64,000 bases of DNA from Paracoccaceae bacterium (GCA_019911965.1 JAIOJF010000042.1:62001-126000), one strand, 5' to 3'; positions 47,827-59,576 are shown, counted from the stretch's first letter. The notes: generated from the sequence alone by a model not told the origin. Translations and numbers: made by a program.

Positions 47827-47848
47827 GGCCACCCGATACCCCAAACAT

Positions 47849-47876
47849 GGGCCTCCGCGATGCGGAGGCCCTTTTC
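47849..47876 (+). terminator. Rho-independent terminator
   Basis: GGGCCTCCGC (47849-47858) pairs perfectly with GCGGAGGCCC (47862-47871) around GAT, followed by TTTTCATTT. It ends the doxX transcript and lies 32 bases before trmFO. Confidence 0.85.
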
Positions 47877-47907
47877 ATTTGCCTGCCAACCCCCTACATC
47901 GCGGCGG

Positions 47908-49269
47908 ATGAGCAATCCCATACATATCATCGGCGGCGGCATGGCCGGCTCCGAAGCCGCCTGGCAGGTGGTCAATGCCGGCCTGCCCGTCATCCTGCAT
48001 GAAATGCGCCCCAGGGTCGAAACCTTCGCGCACAAGACCGGCGGGCTGGCGGAAATGGTCTGCTCCAATTCCTTCCGCTCGGACGATCATACCGCCAACG
48101 CGGTCGGCCTGTTGCATTGGGAAATGCGTGCGGCCAATTCGCTGATCATGGAAATGGCCGATGCCAATGCCCTGCCCGCCGGTGGTGCGCTGGCGGTGGA
48201 CCGCGATGCGTTTTCCGAAGGTGTCAGCGCGCGGCTCAGGGCGCATCCGCTGGTAACGATTGCCGAGGGCGAGATCACCGCGCTGCCATCTGCCGATCAG
48301 GGCCGATGCATCATCGCCACCGGCCCGCTGACCTCACCGGCGCTGGCCCAGGCCATCCGCGCCGCCACCGGGGAAACCGCACTGGCGTTCTTCGATGCCA
48401 TCGCGCCGATCGTCTACGCCGAAAGCATCGACATGACCCGCGCCTGGGCGCAATCGCGCTACGACAAGGGCGTGACCGAGGCCGAGCAGAAGGCCTATCT
48501 GAACTGCCCGATGACCCGCGACGATTACGAGGCGTTCATCGACGCGCTGCTGGCCGCCGACAAGACCGAGTTTCGCGACGGCGAGACCGACACCCCCTAT
48601 TTCGACGGCTGCCTGCCGATCGAGGTGATGGCCGAACGCGGGCGCGAAACCCTGCGCTTCGGGCCGATGAAGCCGGTCGGCCTGACCAACGCCCATTGCC
48701 CCGCACAAAAGCCCTATGCCGTGGTGCAACTGCGCCGCGACAATGCGCTGGGCACGCTCTACAATATCGTCGGCTTTCAAACCAAGATGAAGTACGGCGC
48801 GCAAGTTGATGTTTTCCGGCGCATTCCCGGCCTGGAAAACGCCGAGTTCGCCCGCCTGGGCGGCATCCACCGCAATACCTTCATCAATTCACCGCGCCTG
48901 CTGGATGGCGGATTGCGCCTGAAATCCGCGCCGCATCTGCGCTTTGCCGGGCAGATCACCGGCGTTGAAGGCTATGTCGAAAGCGCCGCGATGGGCCTGT
49001 TGGCCGGGCGCATGGCAGCGGCCGAGGCCCTGGGGCAGGACCTGCCGCCACCGCCGCAGGAAACCGCGATGGGCGCACTGGTGCACCACATCACCGGCGG
49101 GGCCGAGGCGAAGTCTTTCCAGCCGATGAATGTCAATTTCGGCCTGTTCCCGCCGGTGACCGATACCAAGGGCGGGCGCAAGAACCGAAAGACCCGCTAC
49201 GCCGCCTATACCGACCGCGCCAAGGCGGCCTGGCGCGGCTGGCTGGACGGCTCCGGGTTATCCACATGA
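47908..49269 (+). CDS. trmFO: Methylenetetrahydrofolate-tRNA-(uracil-5-)-methyltransferase TrmFO
   Basis: The 453-residue flavoprotein starts [20 protein letters not shown], an FAD-binding Rossmann motif, and continues with [53 protein letters not shown] and [22 protein letters not shown]. It forms ribothymidine at position 54 of tRNA using methylenetetrahydrofolate and FADH2, replacing TrmA. The ATG follows a weak GGCGG. Length is normal. gluQ follows 31 bases later on the same strand. Confidence 0.96.
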   Translation: MSNPIHIIGGGMAGSEAAWQVVNAGLPVILHEMRPRVETFAHKTGGLAEMVCSNSFRSDDHTANAVGLLHWEMRAANSLIMEMADANALPAGGALAVDRDAFSEGVSARLRAHPLVTIAEGEITALPSADQGRCIIATGPLTSPALAQAIRAATGETALAFFDAIAPIVYAESIDMTRAWAQSRYDKGVTEAEQKAYLNCPMTRDDYEAFIDALLAADKTEFRDGETDTPYFDGCLPIEVMAERGRETLRFGPMKPVGLTNAHCPAQKPYAVVQLRRDNALGTLYNIVGFQTKMKYGAQVDVFRRIPGLENAEFARLGGIHRNTFINSPRLLDGGLRLKSAPHLRFAGQITGVEGYVESAAMGLLAGRMAAAEALGQDLPPPPQETAMGALVHHITGGAEAKSFQPMNVNFGLFPPVTDTKGGRKNRKTRYAAYTDRAKAAWRGWLDGSGLST

Positions 49270-49300
49270 AATCCGGCGCTCAACCACCTGATTTGCCCTG

Positions 49301-50167
49301 ATGTTTCGCACCCGCTTCGCCCCATCCCCAACCGGCCCGTTGCATCTGGGCCACGCCTATTCGGCCATTCTGGCACATGACATGGCAAAGGCGGCGGGCG
49401 GGGCATTCCTGCTCAGGATCGAGGATATCGACCGCGCCCGCAGCCGCCCGGGCTGGGAGGCACAGATTTACGACGATCTGCGATGGCTGGGGTTGGACTG
49501 GCCGGAACCGGTTCGCCGCCAGTCCGATCATCTGCCCGATTACCGCGCTGTCCTGGCCCGCTTGTGGCATCAGGGCCTGATCTATCCCTGCACCTGTAAC
49601 CGGCGCGACATCGAAGCCGCCATCGCCGCGCCGCAGGAAGGTGCCACCCTGCCCGCAGGCCCGGATGGCCTGATCTATCCCGGCACATGCCGAGGAAAAC
49701 CGCGCGATCCTTCGCAGCCCCTGCCCGAAGGTGCTGCGCTGAGGCTGGACATGGCGCGGGCGCTGGCGGGGTCCGGCCCGGCGCTTGGCTTCACCGAAAC
49801 TGGCCAAGGCGCGACGGGCGAAACCGGCTGGCAAGCCTTCACCTCAACCGATGTGATCACGACAATCGGTGACGTGGTGCTGGCGCGGCGCGACATGGGC
49901 ACGTCCTATCACCTGTCAGTGGTGCTGGACGACGCCGCGCAAGGCATCAGCCATGTGGTGCGCGGCGCGGATCTGTTCGAGGCCACGCGCATCCATGTCG
50001 TGCTGCAAGGATTGCTGGGCCTGCCGACGCCGGTCTACCACCACCACCGGCTGATCCGAGATGAGGCCGGCAAGCGGCTGGCCAAGCGCGACGATGCCCG
50101 CGCGATTGCCACCTATCGCGAACAGGGGGCCACGCCCGGCGATATCCGCGCGATGGTCGGCCTATGA
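49301..50167 (+). CDS. gluQ: Glutamyl-Q tRNA(Asp) synthetase
   Basis: The 288-residue protein resembles the catalytic half of glutamyl-tRNA synthetase without an anticodon-binding domain. It begins RTRFAPSPTGPLHLGHAYSA (HIGH-type motif in HLGH), has a CTCNRRD...YPGTCRGK zinc-binding part, and ends with KRLAKRDDARAIATYREQG, the KMSKS counterpart. It glutamylates queuosine in tRNA-Asp. It is two genes from hisI convergently; its last six bases overlap the hisI stop. Confidence 0.94.
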   Translation: MFRTRFAPSPTGPLHLGHAYSAILAHDMAKAAGGAFLLRIEDIDRARSRPGWEAQIYDDLRWLGLDWPEPVRRQSDHLPDYRAVLARLWHQGLIYPCTCNRRDIEAAIAAPQEGATLPAGPDGLIYPGTCRGKPRDPSQPLPEGAALRLDMARALAGSGPALGFTETGQGATGETGWQAFTSTDVITTIGDVVLARRDMGTSYHLSVVLDDAAQGISHVVRGADLFEATRIHVVLQGLLGLPTPVYHHHRLIRDEAGKRLAKRDDARAIATYREQGATPGDIRAMVGL

Positions 50168-50527
50168 GATCGGCTGGCTGATTTCCACTGTAACACCATC
50201 CCGCACCGCGTTGTAAAAACACGATTTCCGGTTTGTATGGCAGGCCGGGCCAAGCTGTTCCACCAGCAGCAACAGGCAATCCCGGTCACAATCGAATCTG
50301 ATCTCGACCAGTTTCTGGCGATGCCCGCTGGTCAGCCCCTTTTCCCAGAACTCGGCCCGCGAACGTGACCAGTAAGTCACCCGTCCGGTCGCCAGGCTCC
50401 GCGCCACCGCCTCGGCATTCATCCAGGCCAGCATCAGCACCTCGCCGGTCGACGCCTCCTGCGCGATGGCCGGGATCAGGCCGTTTGCATCGAATTTCAG
50501 GCTGGCAGGATCAAATTCCGGTGTCAT
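50162..50527 (-). CDS. hisI: Phosphoribosyl-AMP cyclohydrolase
   Basis: A 121-residue enzyme with the HisI pattern: LMLAWMNAEAVARSLATGRVTYWSRSR, WEKGLTSGHRQKLVEIRFDCD and D-C-L-L-L-L-V-E-Q-x-G-P-A-C-H-T, containing the metal-binding aspartates and cysteines. It opens the purine ring of phosphoribosyl-AMP in histidine synthesis. It is the single-domain form, without fused HisE. Its start faces the divergent scaffold-protein gene 70 bases away. Confidence 0.95.
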   Translation of the reverse strand: MTPEFDPASLKFDANGLIPAIAQEASTGEVLMLAWMNAEAVARSLATGRVTYWSRSRAEFWEKGLTSGHRQKLVEIRFDCDRDCLLLLVEQLGPACHTNRKSCFYNAVRDGVTVEISQPIS

Positions 50528-50597
50528 GGCCCGATTTCCTTTGCTAAACCGCGATCACGCCCTATTTAGACCGGGGCAACCGCCAGGGGAAGACGCG

Positions 50598-51050
50598 ATG
50601 AGTGGCGAACAGGATCTGATCAACCTTTATTCCGGGCGCATTCTGGCGCTGGCCGCCTCGATTCCGCTGATCGGGCGGCTGGACTCCCCCGATGGCAGCA
50701 GTCGGCGGCGCTCGCCGCTCTGCGGCTCGACCGTCACGGTGGACGTGGCGATTGCGGATGACCGGATCACCGATTTTCGCCAGGACGTGAAGGCGTGCGC
50801 GCTGGGTCAGGCGGCGGCGGCGATTGTCGCGCGGAACGTGATCGGGCGCACCCTGCCCGAGATCGTGACCGCCCGCGACCAGCTTGCCGCCATGCTGAAA
50901 CATGCAGGCCCGGTGCCCGATGCGCCGTTCGACGGGCTGGAAGTGCTGTTGCCGGCGCGCGACTACAAGAACCGCCACGCCTCGATCATGCTGGCGCTGG
51001 AAGCCACCGCCGAAGCCTTCGAGCAGGCCCGCAACGCCGATTGCGCCTGA
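50598..51050 (+). CDS. IscU/NifU N-terminal-like iron-sulfur scaffold protein
   Basis: A 150-residue protein: LYSGRILALAASIPLIGRLD, SPLCGSTVTVDVAI with a first cysteine, DVKACALGQAAAAIVARNVIG with a second, and a C-terminal helix SIMLALEATAEAFEQA. The spacing of the two cysteines recalls IscU-type scaffolds, in which an Asp and further Cys complete the cluster site. It may be a divergent scaffold or carrier; no isc or suf genes are adjacent. AGGGGAAG lies before the ATG. A hairpin follows its stop immediately. Confidence 0.75.
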   Translation: MSGEQDLINLYSGRILALAASIPLIGRLDSPDGSSRRRSPLCGSTVTVDVAIADDRITDFRQDVKACALGQAAAAIVARNVIGRTLPEIVTARDQLAAMLKHAGPVPDAPFDGLEVLLPARDYKNRHASIMLALEATAEAFEQARNADCA

Positions 51051-51086
51051 AAAAAACGCCGCAACTTCCGGTCTGGAAGTGCGGCG
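51050..51086 (-). terminator. Terminator oriented for minus-strand transcripts
   Basis: On the minus strand a stem formed by CGCCGC-ACTTCC and GGAAGT-T-GCGGCG (one bulge, loop AGACC) is followed by seven Ts (51050-51056). The plus strand has no T-tract. It would therefore end a transcript coming from the small gene at 51238-51360, 150 bases upstream, rather than the plus-strand scaffold gene. Confidence 0.7.
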
Positions 51087-51237
51087 CTGAAGGTGGCGTG
51101 TCCGTTATCCGGCCCTGTGATCACAAATCGTGACCGATGTTTCCAGGGAAGGCAAACCCCGGAAACGCGCGCTGTTCAAAGGGGGACAGAGAGGCGCGCA
51201 GGGGCAAGGTCGGGCGGACCGCAGGCGAAAACGAAGA

Positions 51238-51360
51238 TCAGGCAAGGCCGGGCAGGCTCAATCCGACAAGGATGATGACGAAAATGGCGACAACGCCGAT
51301 TGCGTCTTCCAGGATCGCCGCCGGGTCGGTGGTCAGAATGCGGGCAATTTGCGTCATCAT
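51238..51360 (-). CDS. Small single-pass membrane peptide (40 residues), candidate SOS-regulated
   Basis: The frame encodes MMTQIARILTTDPAAILEDA followed by a hydrophobic helix (IGVVAIFVIILVGLSLPGLA) that reaches the last residue. The N-terminal half is amphipathic with two acidic residues just before the helix. AGGAC lies about ten bases before the ATG. Overlapping GAAC-N7-GAAC boxes are 57-92 bases upstream, and a U-tract terminator follows. In size and topology it recalls SOS-induced inner-membrane peptides such as Caulobacter SidA or E. coli TisB, but no sequence relationship is claimed. The gene lies between recG and the scaffold gene, in the recG direction. Confidence 0.7.
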   Translation of the reverse strand: MMTQIARILTTDPAAILEDAIGVVAIFVIILVGLSLPGLA

Positions 51361-51416
51361 GGTATGTTGTCCTGCCGAGCTGTGTTTTTGTTGCTCATTT
51401 GTTCTCATTTTCTTAA

Positions 51417-51452
51417 GAACAAGTAAAGAACTTTATACGAACAAAGCCGAAC
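51417..51452 (-). promoter_or_regulatory. Two overlapping LexA (SOS) boxes, GAAC-N7-GAAC
   Basis: GAAC occurs at 51417-51420, 51428-51431 and 51439-51442, each 11 bases apart, which gives two overlapping GAAC-N7-GAAC sites. A fourth GAAC at 51449-51452 is one base out of register. This is the alphaproteobacterial LexA motif. On the minus strand TATAAA falls inside the second spacer and could be part of a promoter that LexA would cover. The nearest downstream start in the right direction is the 40-residue peptide. Confidence 0.75.
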
Positions 51453-51482
51453 TTTTTGTGGCGAGAAGATGAAGACTGGCCG

Positions 51483-53573
51483 CTATCCGACTGAAATCAT
51501 GCGGATTGCCTTGTCCTGCTCCATCAACCAGAGCAGTACCCGCGCCGCTTTCCCGCGCGGCCCGGCAAGTTCCGGGTCTGTTCCCAGCAGCATCCGCGCA
51601 TCATCCTGTGCCATTTTCATCAGATCGGATTGGGTTTCCAGATCGGCAATGCGGAACCTCGGCAGGCCCGATTGCGCCACGCCGATGATGTCACCCGCCC
51701 CGCGCAGCCGCAGATCCTCTTCCGCCAGCACGAACCCGTCCTCGGTCTCGCGCAGGATCGCCAGACGGCGCTCGGCGGCATCGCCCAGGGGCGGCGTGTA
51801 GATCAGCAGACAGGATGATTGCGCATCCCCCCGCCCGACCCGGCCCCGCAACTGGTGCAATTGCGCAAGGCCGAAATTTTCCGCCCGCTCGATCACCATG
51901 ATGGTGGCGTTGGGCACATCCACGCCCACCTCGATCACCGTCGTGGCCACCAGCACCCTTGTCTCGCCAGCCTGGAACCGGGCCATCGCGGCATCCTTTT
52001 CGGCGGGCGGCATCTGGCCATGCACCAGTCCCACCGCATCCTCGCCAAGGGCCAGGCGCAGGGCGCGGTAGCGGTCCTCGGCGGCGGTCCAGTCCACTGT
52101 TTCGCTTTCCTCGACCAGCGGGCAGACCCAATAGGCCTGCCGCCCCCCGGCAATCGCGGCATCCAGATGATCGACCACCTCGGATATCCGCCCCGACGGG
52201 ATCACCACAGTGCGGATCGGCTTTCGCCCGGGCGGCTTTTCGTCCAGCACCGAGACATCCATATCGCCATATTGCGCCAGCGCCAGCGAGCGCGGGATCG
52301 GCGTGGCGGTCATCACCAGCACATCCGCCGCCCGCCCCTTGGCCCCCAGATCCATCCGCTGTCGCACGCCGAAACGGTGCTGTTCGTCGATCACCGCCAG
52401 CCGCAAATCGTGAAATTCCACGCCCTTCTGGAACACCGCATGGGTGCCCAGCAGAATGTCGATATCGCCATTGGCAAGGGCGGCCAGCTTGGCCTCGCGG
52501 TCGGCTCCCTTGTCGCGCCCGGTCAGGATTTCGATGCGGATACCGGCGATTTCAGCCATCGGTGCCAGCGTGGCGAGATGCTGCCGGCTCAGGATTTCGG
52601 TTGGCGCCATCATCACCGCCTGCCCGCCGGATTCCACCGTCACCAGCATCGCCAGCATCGCCACCAGCGTCTTGCCCGCGCCGACATCGCCCTGCAAAAG
52701 GCGGTTCATCCGCAGGTCAGACCCCATGTCGGCGGTGATCTGGGCCACTGCGCGTTCCTGTGCGCCGGTTTGGGAAAACGGAAGCGATTTCAGTACCTTT
52801 TGCTGCAAAGCTCCGGTGGCGACACTGGCCCGCCCCTTGCCGCGCTTCAGGTGAGACCGGGCCATCGCCAGCGTCAGTTGATGCGCCAGCAATTCGTCAT
52901 AGGCCAGGCGTTCGCGGGCCTTGGCGCGGGGGGAAATGTCCAAAGGCGAGGCCGGGCGATGCGCCGCCTCCAGGGCCGCTTCCCAGCTTGGCCAGGATTG
53001 CGCCGCCAGCAAGGTCGGCTCGATCCATTCCGCCAGTTTCGGGGTGCGTTCCAGCGCGGCATCTGCGGCGCGGTACATCACCTTTTGCGTCAGACCGGCG
53101 GTCAGGGGATAGACCGGCTCGAAGGCCGGGATATCGGCGGCCTCGGCGGTGGGCAGGACGTGATCGGGATGCACCATCTGCGCGACGCCATCGAAAATCT
53201 CGACCTTGCCCGAGACCACACGGCGCTGGCCGGTGGGCAGAAGCCGGCGCAGGTAATCGGCGCGGGCATGGAAGAACACAAGCTGAAAGGTGGTTTTCGC
53301 ATCCTGCACGTTCACCCGGTAGGGCCGGCCCTTGACGGCGTTCGGATGGTGCAGCCCGACCTCGACCTCGACCGTCACCACCGCCGGCGGGGTTATGTCG
53401 CGAATCGAGTGGCGCAGGTTCCGGTCGATGCCGGAATGCGGCAGCGTGAACAGCAGATCGCGCGGGCGGCTGATCCCCATCTGGGCGAAACGGCCGGCAA
53501 TGCGCGGCCCCACCCCGGCCAGGCCGGTCAGCTCGGCGAATAGCGGGAACAGGATTTCCGGGCGCGTGCTCAT
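51483..53573 (-). CDS. recG: ATP-dependent DNA helicase RecG
   Basis: The 696-residue protein has an N-terminal wedge/OB part (LTGLAGVGPRIAGRFAQMGI, PPAVVTVEVEVG), Walker A in LLQGDVGAGKTLVA, the DEQH box VIDEQHRFGVRQR, motif III TATPIPRSLALAQYGDMD, and C-terminal motifs VATTVIEVGVDVPNATIMV and QLHQLRGRVGRG. RecG remodels stalled replication forks and Holliday junctions. Its ATG lies ten bases after the ligA stop, so the two repair genes form an operon. The length is normal. Confidence 0.96.
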   Translation of the reverse strand: MSTRPEILFPLFAELTGLAGVGPRIAGRFAQMGISRPRDLLFTLPHSGIDRNLRHSIRDITPPAVVTVEVEVGLHHPNAVKGRPYRVNVQDAKTTFQLVFFHARADYLRRLLPTGQRRVVSGKVEIFDGVAQMVHPDHVLPTAEAADIPAFEPVYPLTAGLTQKVMYRAADAALERTPKLAEWIEPTLLAAQSWPSWEAALEAAHRPASPLDISPRAKARERLAYDELLAHQLTLAMARSHLKRGKGRASVATGALQQKVLKSLPFSQTGAQERAVAQITADMGSDLRMNRLLQGDVGAGKTLVAMLAMLVTVESGGQAVMMAPTEILSRQHLATLAPMAEIAGIRIEILTGRDKGADREAKLAALANGDIDILLGTHAVFQKGVEFHDLRLAVIDEQHRFGVRQRMDLGAKGRAADVLVMTATPIPRSLALAQYGDMDVSVLDEKPPGRKPIRTVVIPSGRISEVVDHLDAAIAGGRQAYWVCPLVEESETVDWTAAEDRYRALRLALGEDAVGLVHGQMPPAEKDAAMARFQAGETRVLVATTVIEVGVDVPNATIMVIERAENFGLAQLHQLRGRVGRGDAQSSCLLIYTPPLGDAAERRLAILRETEDGFVLAEEDLRLRGAGDIIGVAQSGLPRFRIADLETQSDLMKMAQDDARMLLGTDPELAGPRGKAARVLLWLMEQDKAIRMISVG

Positions 53574-53583
53574 GGCGGCATTG

Positions 53584-56495
<2,912 letters not shown>

Positions 56496-56554
56496 GACGT
56501 GTCTCCATTCAATACGGGTCGCGGCGGGTTTGGTTTTTTACAAACTGGCGTAGA

Positions 56555-56573
56555 ATGGTTAATCACTGGTTAC
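56555..56573 (-). promoter_or_regulatory. CtrA-box-like site upstream of ctrA
   Basis: On the minus strand the site reads GTAACCAGTGATTAACCAT. It contains the CtrA half-site TTAACCAT (56555-56562), and TTAA-N7-TTAC when read on the plus strand, close to the consensus TTAA-N7-TTAA. It lies 60-78 bases before the ctrA start codon, consistent with autoregulation. Confidence 0.5.
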
Positions 56574-56589
56574 CCGTATCACGGTATAT

Positions 56590-56877
56590 TCATTCGCCTT
56601 TAGGTTGTCTATACCTTTGTACATTCGTCGCTTTCAACGCATCCGCCCCGTGCGCCCGCGCCGCCGCCAGCCAGGATTGCAGTTCTTCCCCGCTCAGCCC
56701 GTAGATTTCGCAGGCGGTTTCCACCGTGATCAGCCCGGCCTCGACCGCCTGCACCACCCGCGCCTTGCGGCTGGCCACCCAGCGGCTGGTATCGGCAGGC
56801 GGCAGGTCAGACCTGCTCATCCTTGTGCCATCCTTCAGGGTCACGAATTTCGGCCCGGCTTCCTTCTTGATGAACAT
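56590..56877 (-). CDS. sciP: CtrA inhibitor SciP (DUF1153 protein)
   Basis: A 95-residue protein whose core, MSRSDLPPADTSRWVASRKARVVQAVEAGL, followed by ACEIYGLSGEELQSWLAAARAHG and LKATNVQRYRQ, is the DUF1153/SciP signature with a helix-turn-helix. In Caulobacter SciP binds CtrA or its promoters and blocks activation of CtrA targets in G1. Here it sits upstream of ctrA on the same strand, with the CtrA-like box between them. The start MFIKKEAG at 56877 has GGGGA five bases upstream; ATG at 56889 would add four residues. Confidence 0.9.
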   Translation of the reverse strand: MFIKKEAGPKFVTLKDGTRMSRSDLPPADTSRWVASRKARVVQAVEAGLITVETACEIYGLSGEELQSWLAAARAHGADALKATNVQRYRQPKGE

Positions 56878-57016
56878 CGCAATCCCCATGATCCGCCTGT
56901 CGCTTACAATCGCGGGGCAAGTTGGGCCGGTTTCCTTAAGTTTCCCATAAGTGCAGGGGTTGAGAACGTGTCGGATTTTCCTATATTGCGCGCTAACCCC
57001 GAAAGGAGGCCACAGC

Positions 57017-58156
57017 TTGGCCGTTGCCGCCGAAATTCCCCTGAACTCGCTTGGTTTCGCCAAATCACCGGCCGAGACCCGTGTCGTCGTGGCGATGTCG
57101 GGCGGTGTCGATTCCTCGGTCGTGGCGGCGGAACTGGCCGAGGAAGGTTATGACGTGGTCGGCGTCACGCTCCAGCTATACGATCACGGTGCGGCGCTGG
57201 CCAAAAAAGGCGCCTGCTGCGCCGGGCAGGATATCCACGATGCCCGCCGGGTGGCAGAAACGATGGGCTTTCCCCACTACGTGCTGGATTACGAGAACCG
57301 CTTCCGCGAAGAGGTGATCGACGAATTTGCCGATGCCTATCTGGCCGGCGCAACCCCGGTGCCCTGTATCCGCTGCAACGAACGGGTGAAATTCCGCGAC
57401 CTGCTGGAGACCGCGCGCGATCTCGATGCCGATTGCATGGCGACCGGGCATTATATCCAGCGCTTCGCCGGTACGCGCGGGGCCGAGTTGCACCGCGCCG
57501 CCGACGCTGCCCGCGACCAATCCTATTTCCTGTTCTCGACCACGCGCGAACAACTGGAATTCCTGCGCTTTCCGCTGGGCCATCTGGCCAGCAAGGCGGA
57601 TACCCGCGCGCTGGCGCACAAGCACGGCCTGCCGGTGGCCGACAAACCCGACAGCCAGGATATCTGCTTCGTGCCCAACGGCTCGTATGCCGAGGTGATC
57701 AAGAAACTGCGCCCCGGCGCGGCGGAGCCAGGCGAGATCGTGGATATGGACGGGCGGGTGCTGGGCCGGCATCCCGGTGTCATCCACTACACGATCGGCC
57801 AGCGCCGCGGCCTTGGCATCGGCGGCGGCGAGCCTTTGTTCGTGGTGCGGCTGGACCCTGAAAGCCGCCGGGTGATTGTCGGGCCGAAATCGGCACTTGG
57901 CGCGCGCTATGTGCGGCTGGCCGAGGTGAACTGGCTGGGCGATGGCGCTCTGGATGGGGCGCAACAGGTGCTGGTCAAGCTGCGCTCGACCAAAGCCCCT
58001 GCCCCGGCGATCCTGCACCCCGAGCCGGGCGGACGCGCGATGGTGGAATTGCTGGTGCCCGAGGAAGGCGTGGCCCCCGGCCAGGCCTGCGTGTTCTATG
58101 AACGCGACGGCACACGCGTTTTGGGCGGCGGCTGGATCACCGGCGCGGCGGGCTGA
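57017..58156 (+). CDS. mnmA: tRNA-specific 2-thiouridylase MnmA
   Basis: The 379-residue enzyme contains the PP-loop [19 protein letters not shown], the catalytic Cys pair in [12 protein letters not shown] and the SQDICFVP loop, the [15 protein letters not shown] segment and a C-terminal beta-barrel. It adds sulfur to U34 of tRNA Lys, Glu and Gln. The start is TTG at 57017, preceded by GAAAGGAGG (57001-57009), which matches the anti-Shine-Dalgarno sequence and lies seven bases away; this decides the start over an in-frame ATG at 56951. It is divergent from sciP. Confidence 0.95.
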   Translation: MAVAAEIPLNSLGFAKSPAETRVVVAMSGGVDSSVVAAELAEEGYDVVGVTLQLYDHGAALAKKGACCAGQDIHDARRVAETMGFPHYVLDYENRFREEVIDEFADAYLAGATPVPCIRCNERVKFRDLLETARDLDADCMATGHYIQRFAGTRGAELHRAADAARDQSYFLFSTTREQLEFLRFPLGHLASKADTRALAHKHGLPVADKPDSQDICFVPNGSYAEVIKKLRPGAAEPGEIVDMDGRVLGRHPGVIHYTIGQRRGLGIGGGEPLFVVRLDPESRRVIVGPKSALGARYVRLAEVNWLGDGALDGAQQVLVKLRSTKAPAPAILHPEPGGRAMVELLVPEEGVAPGQACVFYERDGTRVLGGGWITGAAG

Positions 58157-58164
58157 GTGTCAAC

Positions 58165-58782
58165 CTAATCCGCTGTAACCACCTGGCAATCCCTGGCACC
58201 GTGTTTCGCCGCCCTCGCCGCACATTCGGCGATCGCTGCCGCTGCTGCGGCCTCGGGCGATGCGGCTTTCACCGCTTCACCCCAATTGCCGGTGCTGGCG
58301 GAAATGGCGAAGGCTTTCGGGGCCTTGGCGCGCTTGTATTTGCCGAATGCCTCGGTCGCCTGGAAACTCAGGCTGAAACCGCCCGGGCCGCGATAGCCCT
58401 TCGGCAGGAATTCGGCGATCACCACGCAGGGCTTGGAACCTGCCGCCTTCTTGGCGTTGCAGCCGGCGATGGCGGCAGCATGGGCGGCCTCGGCGGTATG
58501 GAAATTCGCCGCCAGCGTGGCCGAACCGGCCAGCATCCCTTCGCTGGGCGAGGCCGCCATCGCCTCGAAGAATTTCTGCACCTTGGCGGCGGATTGCAAC
58601 GCGGCGGCGTAATTGGCAGGCACCATGTCCGGCACCAAAACCCGCACGATGGTCGGGTTGCGCCCGGTCTTGTAGAGGCTCTTCGCGGCCTCTTTCGCGT
58701 TCGGCAGATCGCCCGCCATCGCCGTACCTGCGGCCAGAACCGCCAGAACGGTCAGGGTTGAGCGCATGTTGAAAGCCGTCAT
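58165..58782 (-). CDS. Exported hypothetical protein with cysteine repeats, DUF4189-like
   Basis: A 205-residue protein with a signal peptide (MRSTLTVLAVLAAGTAMAG, after MTAFN). The mature part has two loosely similar units, each with an alanine-rich helix and paired cysteines: AHAAAIAGCNAKKAAGSKPCVVIAEF and AAAAIAECAARAAKHGARDCQVV. This A-x-x-x-C...C-x-V-V pattern resembles DUF4189-type secreted proteins of unknown function. The cysteines probably form disulfides in the periplasm. The start at 58782 begins the signal peptide; GGGG lies upstream. It is convergent with mnmA. Confidence 0.6.
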   Translation of the reverse strand: MTAFNMRSTLTVLAVLAAGTAMAGDLPNAKEAAKSLYKTGRNPTIVRVLVPDMVPANYAAALQSAAKVQKFFEAMAASPSEGMLAGSATLAANFHTAEAAHAAAIAGCNAKKAAGSKPCVVIAEFLPKGYRGPGGFSLSFQATEAFGKYKRAKAPKAFAISASTGNWGEAVKAASPEAAAAAAIAECAARAAKHGARDCQVVTAD

Positions 58783-59122
58783 TGCAGGTGACCCCTTGCT
58801 GATTTCGTTGTCTGGCGGGCAGACTAGCGGCAAGTTTCGCCGCCGGGAAGGGATTTGCAGCGATATCGGGGGATTGTCCGCAACTTCAACCGAAGCCCGT
58901 TGTTGCATCCGGGATTGATTTCAAACAGGAAACAATGCGTCCCGGCGCGCCGAAACAAGATTTTGCTTGCATTTTCCCCGATTCTCGGCCATACGGCGCG
59001 CGTGAAGTACGTCTTTCACCCAGACTCTCCTGACGCGCTACGCAGCTTGACGGTTTGATATTGAGACCCCGCTGCACCAAGCCGCCGCATGTCGCGGGCG
59101 GTCACTACCAGGAGAAGATCAC
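58783..59122. other. Gene-free region ahead of cspA
   Basis: About 340 bases without a supported gene. The right part is likely the long 5' leader of cspA, as is usual for cold-shock genes. TTGCTTGCATTTTCCCCGAT near 58970 and TTGACG near 59047 are possible promoter elements, but neither has a convincing partner. AGGAG at 59110-59114 is the cspA ribosome site. Confidence 0.45.
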
Positions 59123-59329
59123 ATGGCCAACGGCACCGTGAAATGGTTCAACGCAACCAAGGGTTATGGTTTCATCCAGCCCGACAATGGCGGCTCGGAC
59201 GTGTTCGTCCATATTTCGGCGGTTGAGCGCGCCGGTCTGACCGGCCTGAACGACAACCAGAAAGTGTCGTACGAGCTGGAAACCGGCCGCAACGGCAAGG
59301 AATCGGCAACGGACCTGAAAGCGCTCTGA
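59123..59329 (+). CDS. cspA: Cold-shock family protein
   Basis: A 68-residue CSD protein with both RNA-binding motifs, KGYGFIQP and VFVHISAV, and the N-terminus NGTVKWFNATKGYG. Such proteins melt RNA secondary structure as chaperones in the cytoplasm. AGGAGAAG precedes the ATG. A rho-independent terminator follows at 59372. Whether it is cold-induced cannot be read from sequence. Confidence 0.95.
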   Translation: MANGTVKWFNATKGYGFIQPDNGGSDVFVHISAVERAGLTGLNDNQKVSYELETGRNGKESATDLKAL

Positions 59330-59371
59330 GGGCGCTTGCCGGGGTCAGCCCCGGTGATTTGAATTTGAAAG

Positions 59372-59401
59372 CGGCGGCTCGCAATGTGGGCCGCCGTTTT
59401 T
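59372..59401 (+). terminator. Rho-independent terminator of cspA
   Basis: CGGCGGC (59372-59378) pairs with GCCGCCG (59390-59396), followed by TTTTT (59397-59401), 43 bases after the cspA stop. Confidence 0.8.
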
Positions 59402-59411
59402 CGTACCCAAG

Positions 59412-59476
59412 CCTGTCATCCCCGCACAAGCGGGGTCCAGCGGCAAATGGCTCCCCGCTTGCGAGGGGATGACAGG
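59412..59476. repeat. Palindromic REP-like element
   Basis: CCTGTCATCCCC (59412-59423) is the reverse complement of GGGGATGACAGG (59465-59476). Inside lie two shorter GC-rich hairpins, CCCCGC-ACAA-GCGGGG and CCCCGC-TTGC-GAGGGG. The GTCATCCCCGC...GCGGGGTCCAG wording is typical of dispersed palindromic repeats in proteobacterial intergenic regions. Only one copy is in this window, so its repetitive nature is inferred. Confidence 0.65.
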
Positions 59477-59576
59477 TCCGAGGGGATGATATGCCGGAGG
59501 TAGGGTGCGCATTCATGGCGCACCACGAGCGTTGATCAGGGATTGGGGCGTTGGGAAGGGAAGCCCGCGATAGTCG

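Noticed and set aside
59412-59476. The nested palindrome considered as a cspA terminator or small RNA
   Set aside because: A proper terminator with T-tract already lies at 59372-59401, and the palindrome resembles dispersed REP-like repeats better.
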